DNA of 64,000 bases from Kribbella pratensis (GCF_004366075.1 NZ_SODU01000001.1:496001-560000); one strand, 5' to 3'; positions 1-8,660 are shown, numbered from the stretch's first letter. The notes: generated by a model not told the origin, from the letters alone. Numbers and translations: made by a program.

Positions 1-75
1 CACGCGGTCGCGGCCGCCGCCACTGTTGTCGCTAATGCGGTCGTACGTCGCATCGGTCAGGCCTCCGAGGGTTAG
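1..75 (+). CDS. C-terminal end of an unidentified protein (partial)
   Basis: An open frame enters from the left edge and ends at a TAG at 73-75. The visible 24 residues are alanine- and valine-rich and close with RRIGQASEG. The piece is too short to assign a family. It is called only because the frame has typical high-GC third positions and no competing frame is better; it could be chance. Confidence 0.35.
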   Translation, partial: HAVAAAATVVANAVVRRIGQASEG

Positions 76-196
76 GGCGGATCCCCCCTGACGTTGCTGC
101 CCTTCAGCCTTCCCCGATCACGCACCGTAGGAAACCACTCACCAGTTACAGTCGCGTGAACGTAGGACGCTGCCCATGCGACGGTTCGTGTCCCGC

Positions 197-1009
197 TCAG
201 GTCGCGGCTTGGACCGGCTCGAAGCCGGCGAGCATCTCCTCCAAGGCGTGCTGGTCCGGTCCGACGAACGCATCGGCCTGCGGCGCCGTCTCGAGCAGAT
301 CCAGGAAGTTCGTGGTGTGCCCCGGAGCCGGCGGCAGGTGGCTGCTCAGAATGACGTCCGGGTTCATCTCCCGCAACGGCTGGACAGTACGCCGGAACGC
401 TTCCTGGTCGACGTTGTGCACCCACGGGCTGTCGAGCGTCGCCCACAGCAACTGCCCGCCACGCAGCGCGTCCCGCGGGGCATCGCTGACATCGCCGCAG
501 TCGGCGAGCTCCGAGGTCGGCATCGGCGCTCCGAAGCAATCGGAGCTGAAGCAGGCCCGCGAGCGGTCGTCGTAGAAGCCTACGGTCGCCGGGCTGTCGT
601 ACAGCGGCGGCCGGAAGGCGGTCACGGTGCGGTCGCCCAGCGAGAGCGACTGGCCGGGGTTCAGCAGGTACAGCCGGTCCATGGGCAGCGGCCGCTCGGT
701 TGACATGATGCCGGCGCCGACGAACGTCGTGATCAGGCGTGCCTGCGGTGCCGCTTCCAGCAGGTCGAACAACGAGCCGGTGTGATCGCGGTCCGGATGG
801 GTCAGCCAGATCCACCGCACGTCGGCCGGATCGACCACCGAGCCGAGCGCGTCCATGAAGCCACGCCCGGGCAGGCTCAACCCGGTGTCGACCACCAGCG
901 GTTCGGCCGCAAGCAGCACGAACGCGTTGACGGGCAGGAAGCCGATGCCCGGCACCGGCAGTTGGTCACTGAGCACGCTGATGTCAGCGCCGACACGATT
1001 GATCCGCAT
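197..1009 (-). CDS. MBL-fold metallo-hydrolase
   Basis: A 270-residue protein of the metallo-beta-lactamase fold. The metal-binding signature reads THPDRDHTG near residue 72, so the usual HxHxDH appears as HxDxDH: the second histidine is aspartate. Further likely ligands are the FSSDCFGAP segment (Asp) and the SSHLPPAPGHT segment (His). The N-terminal half resembles soluble flavodiiron/oxygen-reductase-like MBL domains (the NAFVLLAAEPLVVDTG strand), but no flavodoxin domain follows. The ATG at 1009 follows an AGGGGGA ribosome site. The substrate cannot be told from sequence, and no operon partner is evident: 125 bp separate it from yaaA upstream. Confidence 0.8.
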   Translation of the reverse strand: MRINRVGADISVLSDQLPVPGIGFLPVNAFVLLAAEPLVVDTGLSLPGRGFMDALGSVVDPADVRWIWLTHPDRDHTGSLFDLLEAAPQARLITTFVGAGIMSTERPLPMDRLYLLNPGQSLSLGDRTVTAFRPPLYDSPATVGFYDDRSRACFSSDCFGAPMPTSELADCGDVSDAPRDALRGGQLLWATLDSPWVHNVDQEAFRRTVQPLREMNPDVILSSHLPPAPGHTTNFLDLLETAPQADAFVGPDQHALEEMLAGFEPVQAAT

Positions 1010-1134
1010 GATTCCCCCTGTGGAGTGCCGCCGTCACCCACGGCGAGCGGCCCCGGACCTGGTCCTCTTCGGAGCGTCCGCCGCGATCCGGACCGTGTCA
1101 AGCGCAGGAGCGAAGGAGATGCCGAAGGCAAGGA

Positions 1135-1896
1135 TCAGTCGTGTTCGACGACGGTCAGTGTCCAGCCGGTCGAGGCGCGGTCCAGCTCGGCGTTCCAGCG
1201 TTCGCTGATCAGCTTGTGGAGTGACTTCGGCGTTCCCGGATCCTTGCCGGACTCGAGCAGGTGCCGCGCGACCAGGCCGCGGGTGTGCTTCGCGTTGTGC
1301 GAGACGACCGACCGCACACCATCGCGTTCCCGCACCACATTCACCGACACCCACTTGTCCGCCTGGTCGCCGGACGGCCGCCATGCCGCGACGTACGTCG
1401 AGGATCGGCAGTCCACGATCACACCGTCGACGTCGGCCAACGCGGCGTTGAGTGGATCACGCCATACCGACGCCAGCGGTCCGTGGCCCGGCAGCGTGGT
1501 ACCCATCGACAGCCGGTACGGCGGGACCCGGTCGGCGGGCCGCAGCGCGCCCCAGGCCGCCGAGATGACGAGCAGGCGATTCGCGGCGCGGCGCTTCGTG
1601 CCCGCGGAGAGGGTGGAGTAGCTGAGGGCGTCGTACAGGACACCTGAGTACAGCTCGGAGACCGGCACGGACGGTTCGGTGCGCCACCGGGTGTTCCGCT
1701 CGACCTCGTCACGCAGCGAGGCGCCGACTTCGAGTACGTCGTGCGCGTCGGCGGACGCCGAGACCTTCGCCAGCGTCTCGAGCACCTGCTCGCGCACCGG
1801 GTTCAACTCCGGGAACGACAACGCGCCGAAGTCGACAGCACGACCACGCGACCGCCCGGTTTTTCCTTCGGACGGCGGCAGAAGTATTAGGGTCAC
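1135..1896 (-). CDS. yaaA: Peroxide stress protein YaaA (DUF328/UPF0246)
   Basis: A 253-residue member of the YaaA family, recognised by the N-terminal LILLPPSEGKTG motif, the central LYSGVLYDAL motif and the late SHNAKHTRGLVARHLL segment. In Escherichia coli YaaA binds DNA and limits intracellular iron during hydrogen peroxide stress; the same role here is inferred from the family. Length matches the family. The GTG start overlaps the stop of the upstream aldo/keto reductase by 4 bp (GTGA), so the two genes are translationally coupled. An aldo/keto reductase beside an oxidative-stress protein is functionally plausible. Confidence 0.9.
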   Translation of the reverse strand: MTLILLPPSEGKTGRSRGRAVDFGALSFPELNPVREQVLETLAKVSASADAHDVLEVGASLRDEVERNTRWRTEPSVPVSELYSGVLYDALSYSTLSAGTKRRAANRLLVISAAWGALRPADRVPPYRLSMGTTLPGHGPLASVWRDPLNAALADVDGVIVDCRSSTYVAAWRPSGDQADKWVSVNVVRERDGVRSVVSHNAKHTRGLVARHLLESGKDPGTPKSLHKLISERWNAELDRASTGWTLTVVEHD

Positions 1897-2837
1897 GTCA
1901 GCTCGTCCAACGCTGCCAGGTCGGCGGGGGTCGGGTCCCAGCGGCCGGCTGCGACGTTCTGGGTGACCTGCTCGGGTGTGGTGGCGCCGGCGATCACCGA
2001 GGCGACCGCGGGCTGCGCCGCGAGGCCGCCGATCGCGACGTCGATCATCGTCAGGTCGCGTTCGGCCGCGAACGTCTCGAGCGCCTCGAGCTTGTCGAAG
2101 TCCGCCTGCGCCAACCGGTCGGGCTGCGTCGCGAGCCGGGAGCCGTCGGGCGCCGCCGCACCACGCTGGTACTTGCCGGAGAGCAGACCGGAGGCGAGCG
2201 GGAAGAACGGCAGGATGCCGAGCCCGAGATGCTCACAGGCCGGGACCAGTTCGTCCTCGACGTCGCGCTCGAGCAGCGAGTACTGGTTCTGCGCGCTGAT
2301 GAAGTGCTCCAGGCCGTTCGACCGGGCGGTCCAGTCCGCGTCGACCACCTGCCAGGCCGCGAACTGCGAGCTGCCGATGTACCTGACCTTGCCCTCGGCA
2401 ACCAGTTCGGACAGCGCCGCCAGGGTCTCCTCGATCGGCGTGACCGGGTCCGGGAAGTGCAGCTGGTAGAGATCGATCCAGTCGGTGCCGAGCCGCTGCA
2501 GGCTCGACTCGACCGCCTTGCGGATGTACCGGCGGGAGCCGCGCACGCCCCAGTCAGGCCCGTTCACCCCGCCCAGGTCACCACCGAACTTGGTCGCGAT
2601 CACGACCTCGTCGCGGCGCGCACCGAGCGCCTTGCCGAGCAGTTCCTCGCTGAACCCGTGCTCGCCGCGATAGATGTCCGCGGTGTCGAACAACGTGATC
2701 CCCGCGTCGACCGCGGCGTTCACCACCGCGTCCGTCCGGCCCGCATCGAGCCGCCGCCCGAAGTTGTTGCACCCCAGTCCGACAACGCTGACAGTGAGAC
2801 CAGAGTCGCCCAGCTGCCGGTACTCCATATCACTCAT
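1893..2837 (-). CDS. Aldo/keto reductase
   Basis: A protein of about 314 residues with the full aldo/keto reductase pattern. The N-terminal LGLGCNNFGR strand is followed by LFDTADIYRGEHGFSEELLGKAL carrying the catalytic Asp and Tyr, then KFGG with the catalytic Lys, LYQLHFPD with the His, and a C-terminal NADPH-binding SVIAGATTPEQVTQN segment. It should reduce aldehydes or ketones with NADPH in the cytoplasm. The ATG at 2837 is preferred over the GTG at 2843 because AGGGTGTGG precedes it; the ATG at 2828 remains possible. It is first in a two-gene unit with yaaA and diverges from pepN. Confidence 0.9.
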   Translation of the reverse strand: MSDMEYRQLGDSGLTVSVVGLGCNNFGRRLDAGRTDAVVNAAVDAGITLFDTADIYRGEHGFSEELLGKALGARRDEVVIATKFGGDLGGVNGPDWGVRGSRRYIRKAVESSLQRLGTDWIDLYQLHFPDPVTPIEETLAALSELVAEGKVRYIGSSQFAAWQVVDADWTARSNGLEHFISAQNQYSLLERDVEDELVPACEHLGLGILPFFPLASGLLSGKYQRGAAAPDGSRLATQPDRLAQADFDKLEALETFAAERDLTMIDVAIGGLAAQPAVASVIAGATTPEQVTQNVAAGRWDPTPADLAALDELT

Positions 2838-2848
2838 CCACACCCTAC

Positions 2849-2912
2849 GCTTCGCTCCGGGCGCGGCTGAGTGCTTGCCGCGCTGTGTTGAATGATGAAC
2901 TCGCTTCGCTCC
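2849..2912. repeat. Two copies of GCTTCGCTCC
   Basis: The 10-mer GCTTCGCTCC occurs at 2849-2858 and 2903-2912 in the divergent gap between the aldo/keto reductase and pepN. Role unknown. Confidence 0.35.
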
Positions 2913-2941
2913 TTCATAGCTCAGCCTAGTCTCGGCATACA
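2913..2941 (+). promoter_or_regulatory. Candidate pepN promoter
   Basis: TTCATA (2913-2918) and CATACA (2936-2941) are separated by 17 bp. A start about 7-9 bp later would place the transcript 5' end at or next to the ATG at 2951, so pepN may be leaderless. This fits the absence of a ribosome site. Confidence 0.4.
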
Positions 2942-2950
2942 GTGGCCCTC

Positions 2951-5410
2951 ATGCCGAGTCTCACCGTCGACGGCGCCCGCACTCGGGCCGCCGCGCTTTC
3001 CGTCCAGTCGTACGACGTCGACCTCGACCTCACCCAGGGCGAGCGGACGTTCGGGTCCACCACGACGATCAGGTTCACCGCCTCGGAGTCGTCGAGTTCG
3101 GTGGACGTGAAACCCGACGAGCTGATCTCCGTGACCCTCAACGGTACGGCGGTCGACGTGGCCGGACTGAGCGACGGGCAGCTCGAGCTGACCGGCCTGC
3201 AGCCGGAGAACGAACTCGTCGTGGTCGCCTCGATGCTGTACTCGCACGACGGTGAGGGCCTGCACCGTGCGGTCGACGCCGCCGACGATCTCGCCTACAC
3301 CTACGCGATGTCGTTCCTCGACGCCGGCCCGCGGATCTTCGCGTGCTTCGACCAGCCCGACCTCAAGGCGCCGTACCGATTCAAGGTGACGGCTCCGGAA
3401 GAGTGGCTCGTGCTCGGCAACGGCGCCGCGACACAGGTCTCCCCCGGTCGCTGGGAGCTGGCCGAGACCAAGCCGCTGTCGACCTACTTCGTCACCGTGG
3501 TCGCCGGGCCGTACCACCAGATCACCGACTCGCACGACGGCATCGCGCTCAGCGTCGTCTCGCGGCAGTCGCTGAAGGACGCGCTCGAGCGGGAGGCCGC
3601 GGACATCTTCGAGGTCACCAAGCAGTCCTTCGACACGTACCACCGGATGTTCGGGTACCGGTACCCGTTCGGCGACTACCACCAGGCGTTCGTCCCGGAG
3701 TTCAACGCCGGCGCGATGGAGAACCCGGGCTGCGTGACGTTCCGGGACCAGATGGTGTTCCGCTCGGCGGTCACCGACGGCGAGCGCAGTCAGCGGGCCC
3801 GGACCATCGTGCACGAGATGGCGCACCAGTGGTTCGGCGACACCGTGACGATGAAGTGGTGGAACGACCTCTGGCTGAACGAGTCGTTCGCGGAGTACAT
3901 GGCGCACCGGGTGTCGACCGAGGCGACCCGGTACACCGACAACTGGATCGACTTCGCCTACATGCGCAAGTGGTGGGGCCTGCAGGCCGACCAGCGGTCC
4001 TCGACCCACCCGGTCGCGGCCGACGCGGTCAAGGACGCACTCGCGTCGCTCGACGACTTCGACGGCATCTCCTACGCGAAGGGCGCGGCGGTCCTCAAGC
4101 AGCTGGCGGCGTACCTCGGTGACGACGTGTTCCTGGCCGGCGTCAACGCGCACATCGTCGCCAACGAGTTCGGCAACGCGACGTTCGCCGACCTGGTCGC
4201 GAAGTGGACCGAGGCCGGCGCGGTCGGTCTGGACGACTGGGCGCAGGCCTGGCTGCGGACGCCGGGCGTCGACACGATCAGCGCCGCCCGGACCGCCACC
4301 GGCATCAAGCTGCACCGCAAGGCACCCGAGGCGTACCCGGCGACGCGGCCGCACAAGCTGACCGTCGGCGGGTACGACGCGGAGGGCCGCCGTACGACGG
4401 TCGACGTACTGATCGACGCCGACGAGGTGGACGTCGACCTGGACCCGTCCCTAGCGGTCGTGATCCCGGACGCCGGTGACGACAGCTGGGCGAAGATCCG
4501 GCTGGACTCCGTGAGCCTGGACAACCTCGCGGCGCTGCTGCCGAAGATCGACGACGGTGTGACGCGCGCCGTGATCCTGAACAGCGTGCGGGACGCCGTC
4601 GCCGACGGCGAGCTGGACCCGAGGATCGGGTTCGACGTCGTCCTCGGGATGCTGCCGACCGAGACCAGCGACATCGCGGTCGGGACGCTGCTCAACTGGT
4701 CGAACACCCACCTGCTCGGCGTCTACCTGCCGTACGAGCCGTACCGCGGGCAGCTGGCCGACGTACTGCGTGCGCGCCTGGACACTGTCGAAGCCGGAAG
4801 CAGCGTGCAACTGTCGGTCGCCCGCGGATTCGCGCGGTTCACCGACGACGTCGACCGGTTGCGGGGCTGGCTCGCCGGCGACTCTGCTTTTCCTGTACCT
4901 GAGGGCGTCACGATGGACGCCGACCTGCGCTGGATCGTGACGCTGCAGCTGGCCCGCCTCGGCGCGATCGGCGAGGCCGAGATCGACGCCGAGCTCGAAC
5001 GGGACTCGTCGTCCGAGGGCATCGTCCACGCCACCCGCTGCCGCGCCGCGCTGCCGACGGCGGCCGCGAAGGATCGGGCGTGGGCGCAGATCACCACCGA
5101 CGCCGACATCGCGAACTACGAGCTGTACGCCGCGTGCGAAGGGTTCTGGCACCCGACGCAGGCCGAGCTCACCGCGCCGTACGTCGACCGGTACTTCGCG
5201 GAGATTCCTGGCACCGAGAAGCTCCGCTCCGGCTGGGTCGTGGCAACCAGCGCGAAGCTCGCGTTCCCCAGGTACGCGGTCGAGCAGCGGGTCGTCGACC
5301 GGGCCGCCGACCTGATCGCGGACGAGTCCGTCGCGGCCGGCATCCGGCGATCCGTCGGCGACAGCGCGGACGACCTGAAGCGTGCACTTGCGGTGCGATC
5401 CGCCTTCTGA
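2951..5410 (+). CDS. pepN: Aminopeptidase N (M1 family zinc peptidase)
   Basis: An 819-residue M1 aminopeptidase that removes N-terminal residues from peptides in the cytoplasm. The substrate-anchoring GAMEN motif lies near residue 253. The zinc site is HEMAH at residues 288-292, with the third ligand in NESFAEY at Glu311, giving the expected HExxH-x18-E spacing. The C-terminal half is the helical ERAP1-like domain. Length matches actinobacterial PepN (about 820-860). The frame is open from a GTG at 2942, but ATG 2951 is preferred because PSLTVDGARTRAAALSV is the usual family start and a leaderless promoter fits it. The gene stands alone. Confidence 0.95.
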   Translation: MPSLTVDGARTRAAALSVQSYDVDLDLTQGERTFGSTTTIRFTASESSSSVDVKPDELISVTLNGTAVDVAGLSDGQLELTGLQPENELVVVASMLYSHDGEGLHRAVDAADDLAYTYAMSFLDAGPRIFACFDQPDLKAPYRFKVTAPEEWLVLGNGAATQVSPGRWELAETKPLSTYFVTVVAGPYHQITDSHDGIALSVVSRQSLKDALEREAADIFEVTKQSFDTYHRMFGYRYPFGDYHQAFVPEFNAGAMENPGCVTFRDQMVFRSAVTDGERSQRARTIVHEMAHQWFGDTVTMKWWNDLWLNESFAEYMAHRVSTEATRYTDNWIDFAYMRKWWGLQADQRSSTHPVAADAVKDALASLDDFDGISYAKGAAVLKQLAAYLGDDVFLAGVNAHIVANEFGNATFADLVAKWTEAGAVGLDDWAQAWLRTPGVDTISAARTATGIKLHRKAPEAYPATRPHKLTVGGYDAEGRRTTVDVLIDADEVDVDLDPSLAVVIPDAGDDSWAKIRLDSVSLDNLAALLPKIDDGVTRAVILNSVRDAVADGELDPRIGFDVVLGMLPTETSDIAVGTLLNWSNTHLLGVYLPYEPYRGQLADVLRARLDTVEAGSSVQLSVARGFARFTDDVDRLRGWLAGDSAFPVPEGVTMDADLRWIVTLQLARLGAIGEAEIDAELERDSSSEGIVHATRCRAALPTAAAKDRAWAQITTDADIANYELYAACEGFWHPTQAELTAPYVDRYFAEIPGTEKLRSGWVVATSAKLAFPRYAVEQRVVDRAADLIADESVAAGIRRSVGDSADDLKRALAVRSAF

Positions 5411-5439
5411 GTGGGCTGCAGAGCCGACGAGTGGTTAGC

Positions 5440-5479
5440 AGTCACACCGTGTTGTGACTAATGTGACTGGTGTGATCAG
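5440..5479. promoter_or_regulatory. TGTGACT half-sites upstream of sepH
   Basis: AGTCACA (5440-5446) and TGTGACT (5453-5459) form a perfect 7-bp inverted repeat with a 6-bp spacer. TGTGA then recurs at exact 9-bp steps at 5453, 5462 and 5471 (TGTGACTAA, TGTGACTGG, TGTGATCAG). Phased direct repeats like these suggest a regulator binding site between pepN and sepH; the regulator is unknown. Confidence 0.45.
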
Positions 5480-5614
5480 GAGGACCTTGGTGACCAGGCA
5501 AGATGTGGATTCGTGACGTAACCTCCACAATGACCGCGCGGCACGGCGCGCCGGTCTTGGTCAGGCCCAGCGTCCGGGAGAGACTGTCTAGAACCGCACA
5601 GGAGAACAAGGTCA

Positions 5615-6976
5615 ATGCGCGAGGCGAGGCTCGTCGGTCTGAGCCAGGATGGGAAACAGCTCATCCTGGCGATGGCAGAGACGGGTGAGGAGTTCGCCGT
5701 ACCGGTCGACGACCGGTTGCGTGCGGCCCTCCGCGGCGACCGTGCCCGACTCGGCCAGCTGGAGATTCAAATGGAGAGCGCGCTGCGCCCACGAGACATC
5801 CAGGCTCGTATCCGCGCCGGCGAAAGTCCCGAGGCGGTTGCTGCGATCGCCCAGATGCCGATGGAACGCGTCATGGCGTTCGCCGGCCCCGTTCTGGCCG
5901 AGCGGGACCACATCGCCAGCCTTGCGCAGCGGGCCTCCGTCCGTCGTCGCGGTGGCGGTGACGCACCCACGCGGAACCTCGGCGCCTGGGTCACCGACCG
6001 GCTGCGGACGCGGCAGGTCGACCCGGCCTCGGCCGAGTGGGACGCGTGGCGGCGCGAGGACGGCCGCTGGGCGGTCCGGGTGTCGTACTTCGTCGAGTCC
6101 GAGGACAGTGCCGATTCTGGGGCGGAGCCGAAGGACGAGAAGATCGCGATGTTCGCGTACGACGCCCCCGGGCGGTACGCGGTGCCCGACGACGACGAGG
6201 CGCGATGGCTCGTCGGCGAGCAGGCGCAGGTGACGACCACGACGCCGGTGCAGCCGCAGCCCGGTGAGCGGCGGCTGGCCGCGGTCGCGGACATCGACCC
6301 GCTGATCGCCCCCGACCACGGCGCGGACAGCTACGAGGCAGGCTTCGAGGACACCGTCGGCCTCCGTCGCCGAAACCACCCTGCCCCCCGCGGCAGCGGG
6401 AGTGACGCAGCCGGCGACGGCCGCGAGTTCGGCCTGCAGTCCCGCGACAGCGGACGTGATGCTCGTGATGGTGGGCGTGAGTATCCGCGTGAGGTTGCGC
6501 GGGAGGGTTCGCGGGACGCGGATCGGGGTCCGCGGCGGGTGCACTCGGTGCCGAACCCGGACGAGGAGCCGACGCTGATCGACGTACCGGTCGACCAGCC
6601 CCCGGCCCCGCGCCCCGCCGTACGCGCCGTCGAACGCCCAGCCGATCCACCCGCCTTCGCCTCCCCCGCCACCCCGGACGACCACCCCGAGGCTGCTCGC
6701 CCGGAGCGCCCGGAACCAGCACCCCGACCAGCAGCCCGTACGTCGGAAGCCCGCCGCCCGGACCCTGTCCGCGAGCCGACATCCCCCGAGCCGCCGACCA
6801 CTCCCGAGCAGACCCCGGCAGCCACAGCGCAGCCGGACCAGCCCGACAGCACCGAGACCACCCAGCCCGCAACCGACGACACCACGGCCGAGCCCAAGAA
6901 GAAGCCCGCCCGCCGAGGCAAGCGCGCCAGCGTCCCCAGCTGGGACGAGATCATGTTCGGCAAGAAAGCCGACTGA
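5615..6976 (+). CDS. sepH: Septation protein SepH
   Basis: A 453-residue SepH (DUF3071) protein. In Streptomyces and mycobacteria SepH binds FtsZ and promotes its assembly at the division septum. Residues 1 to about 110 carry the conserved domain: EARLVGLSQDGKQLIL, then a helix-turn-helix-like segment LRPRDIQARIRAGESPEAVA. A second conserved block runs to about residue 200. From about residue 230 to the end the protein is acidic, proline- and arginine-rich and apparently disordered, as in the family, closing with a lysine-rich segment and VPSWDEIMFG. The AGGAG ribosome site sits about 12 bp before the ATG. The gene stands alone between pepN and a convergent gene. Confidence 0.92.
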   Translation: MREARLVGLSQDGKQLILAMAETGEEFAVPVDDRLRAALRGDRARLGQLEIQMESALRPRDIQARIRAGESPEAVAAIAQMPMERVMAFAGPVLAERDHIASLAQRASVRRRGGGDAPTRNLGAWVTDRLRTRQVDPASAEWDAWRREDGRWAVRVSYFVESEDSADSGAEPKDEKIAMFAYDAPGRYAVPDDDEARWLVGEQAQVTTTTPVQPQPGERRLAAVADIDPLIAPDHGADSYEAGFEDTVGLRRRNHPAPRGSGSDAAGDGREFGLQSRDSGRDARDGGREYPREVAREGSRDADRGPRRVHSVPNPDEEPTLIDVPVDQPPAPRPAVRAVERPADPPAFASPATPDDHPEAARPERPEPAPRPAARTSEARRPDPVREPTSPEPPTTPEQTPAATAQPDQPDSTETTQPATDDTTAEPKKKPARRGKRASVPSWDEIMFGKKAD

Positions 6977-7024
6977 ACCTGCAGTCCAGTAGCTTCGCGG
7001 ACCGCGCCCACCGACCTCGACTGC

Positions 7025-8008
7025 TCAGGCACTCAGGCGGCTGAGTGCCTGCATGGCGTCGTACTCGATCCGGGCGAGGTCGCCGAGGCCCGCGCTTGCC
7101 TTGACCAGGTACTGCGCATCTCCTGACCTGCCCGCTGTCGCGATCAGTGCCGCGACCTCGGTCCACAAGGCGGCCGCTTCGCCGTACAGCCGGTGCCCGG
7201 TGCGCAGCTCAGTGCTGTCGAGCAGTTGCGTGCATTCGCCGAGCAAGTCGCTGTAGAGGTTGCGGAACAGCGCGCCACCGGTGCCGGCCTTCTCCATCAG
7301 AAGCGCGGCCTGTGGCAGATCCCGTTGCGGATCGTCGGTCCGCTCGAGCCACCGGCGTACCTGCTTGCCGGCCTTCGCGATGCCTCGGTGACCGAGGTTG
7401 GCGATGGGCGGGTGGAGGAACGCGTCGGCGCACGTGCTGATGGCGGGAACGACCTGCGCCGCCAGTGAAGGCAGCTGTCGGGGAGCGGTGATGGTGAAAG
7501 ACCGGTGCTTGGCTGTCATCGGGCCTCGCGCCGCCCTCGCCTCGGCGAGGCTGGTCAGGGTGGTTGACACCGCTCCGCCTTGCTGGTCGGTGTCGACCAG
7601 ATACGCGTCGTGGTCGTCGTAGCCGTACATCGCGACCACATGACCGCCGAAGTGCACCTTCGAGCTGAAGTAGTCCAGGTAGTAGCTGTCCAGCTGCAGT
7701 CCGACCGGGCGGCCGGCGTCGATCGAGGCCGCGACGCTCTCCCAGGCCCTCCTCGGCGAGGTGGTCTCCTGGACCAGAAGCTCCAGCTCGAGTGTCCTGG
7801 CCAGGTTCCTGGTGAGCTCGAACGGCTTCACCCGTCCTCCGAGGAAGGGAAAGCCCATGCTCTTGCTGTCCCAATAGATGAAGGACAGACCGGAGCCGAG
7901 TCCGAAGAGCATGGCCTCGGACAGCTCCACTCCTTCGTCGCGGAGCAGCACACCCAGGGTTGTCGTCTCGCAGTGCTCGCCGCCTCGGGTCTCGATATCT
8001 GTTCGCAC
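7025..8008 (-). CDS. BtrH N-terminal domain / DUF4872 protein
   Basis: A 327-residue protein related to butirosin biosynthesis protein BtrH. The start GGEHCETTTLGVLLRDEG carries the likely nucleophile cysteine. AMLFGLGSGLSFIYW follows, and then GGHVVAMYGYDDHDAYLVDTD with a likely catalytic His/Asp, giving a papain- or C39-like arrangement. The C-terminal helical half corresponds to DUF4872. In butirosin synthesis BtrH transfers an acyl group from a carrier protein to an aminoglycoside amine. No carrier protein or aminoglycoside genes are visible here, so the substrate is unknown; acyl transfer or peptide cleavage are both possible. It diverges from the Cys-leader transcription unit. Confidence 0.75.
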   Translation of the reverse strand: MRTDIETRGGEHCETTTLGVLLRDEGVELSEAMLFGLGSGLSFIYWDSKSMGFPFLGGRVKPFELTRNLARTLELELLVQETTSPRRAWESVAASIDAGRPVGLQLDSYYLDYFSSKVHFGGHVVAMYGYDDHDAYLVDTDQQGGAVSTTLTSLAEARAARGPMTAKHRSFTITAPRQLPSLAAQVVPAISTCADAFLHPPIANLGHRGIAKAGKQVRRWLERTDDPQRDLPQAALLMEKAGTGGALFRNLYSDLLGECTQLLDSTELRTGHRLYGEAAALWTEVAALIATAGRSGDAQYLVKASAGLGDLARIEYDAMQALSRLSA

Positions 8009-8120
8009 CCCCGCATGATGGACCCTCCGGCAGCGGGAGGGTCGAGCCCCCTCGCTGACACATCACGGACAGTTGTCCCACATCGCGGATGGTGTTTGGT
8101 GGTGGACCCCGGGTGCTGTC

Positions 8121-8165
8121 ATGATCTTCGGCATGCAGATGCTGTGTTGTTGCTGTTGTCGCTGA
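8121..8165 (+). CDS. Short polycysteine leader peptide (candidate Cys attenuator)
   Basis: An open frame of 14 codons reads MIFGMQMLCCCCCR and stops at 8163-8165. In-frame ATGs lie at 8121, 8133 and 8139, and the five adjacent cysteine codons occupy 8145-8159. Polycysteine leaderless frames are known in mycobacteria as cysteine-responsive attenuators. A weak promoter, TTGGTG (8096-8101) with CATGAT (8120-8125) at an 18-bp spacing, would start RNA at about 8133, making the ATG at 8133 leaderless. A GC-rich hairpin begins 3 bp after the stop and the next gene starts at 8246. That arrangement, not homology, supports the call. Confidence 0.6.
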   Translation: MIFGMQMLCCCCCR

Positions 8166-8168
8166 CGC

Positions 8169-8203
8169 GCGCCGGCTCCCGGCGCACGAGGCCCTGACCT
8201 TTT
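8169..8203 (+). promoter_or_regulatory. Attenuator-like hairpin after the Cys leader
   Basis: GCGCCGG (8169-8175) and CCGGCGC (8179-8185) form a perfect 7-bp stem with a CTC loop. GAGGCCCTGACC and then TTTT (8200-8203) follow. A ribosome paused on the cysteine codons at 8145-8159 would cover the left side of this stem, the geometry expected of translational attenuation. The T tract lies 14 bp from the stem, so it is not a classical terminator; Rho or translational control is possible. Confidence 0.5.
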
Positions 8204-8245
8204 CCGTGGCCCGCCCGCCGACACACAGCACTCACAGGAATCCGC

Positions 8246-8653
8246 ATGAATCTCCCGGCTCTCGCCGATCTGCTCGCATCCCGTGGTCTCCGGCTCCTTC
8301 CCGGTTCGTACGCCGTACCGGTCGAGCTGCTCGTCCAGCTGCCTGACGCCACGATCGTCCAGTTCACCGCCCGCGGCACAACGCTCCGGCTGCGCAGCTA
8401 CTCCCCCGACGCCCTCACAACGATCACCATCCCGGCCGAGTGCGGCTGCGGCGACCATCACCCGCAGACCGGACCGGCCCGCGTGACGCTCAGCCGGTAC
8501 GCCGTACCGCTGGACGAGCGCACCATCGACGGCGAACTCGAGTACGGCTGGCGCCACCACGAAGCCGGCCTCCTCCGCCTACCCGAAGCTGCCCATCACT
8601 TCCTGACTCTCCTCGAAACCCTCCGCACCCGAGACCTGGTCGGCGTCGCCTGA
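8246..8653 (+). CDS. Conserved-looking hypothetical protein
   Basis: A 135-residue soluble protein that I do not recognise. It starts at ATG 8246 after ACAGGAA. Near residue 64-72 it carries a compact ECGCGDHH segment, whose two cysteines and two histidines could bind a metal. The rest alternates short beta-like strands (VELLVQLPDATIVQFTARG) and a C-terminal helix (LPEAAHHFLTLLETLRTRDLVG). It lies immediately downstream of the polycysteine leader and is the only gene that leader can control, which suggests a role tied to cysteine or sulfur supply. That is inference from position. Confidence 0.65.
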   Translation: MNLPALADLLASRGLRLLPGSYAVPVELLVQLPDATIVQFTARGTTLRLRSYSPDALTTITIPAECGCGDHHPQTGPARVTLSRYAVPLDERTIDGELEYGWRHHEAGLLRLPEAAHHFLTLLETLRTRDLVGVA

Positions 8654-8660
8654 CCACAAC

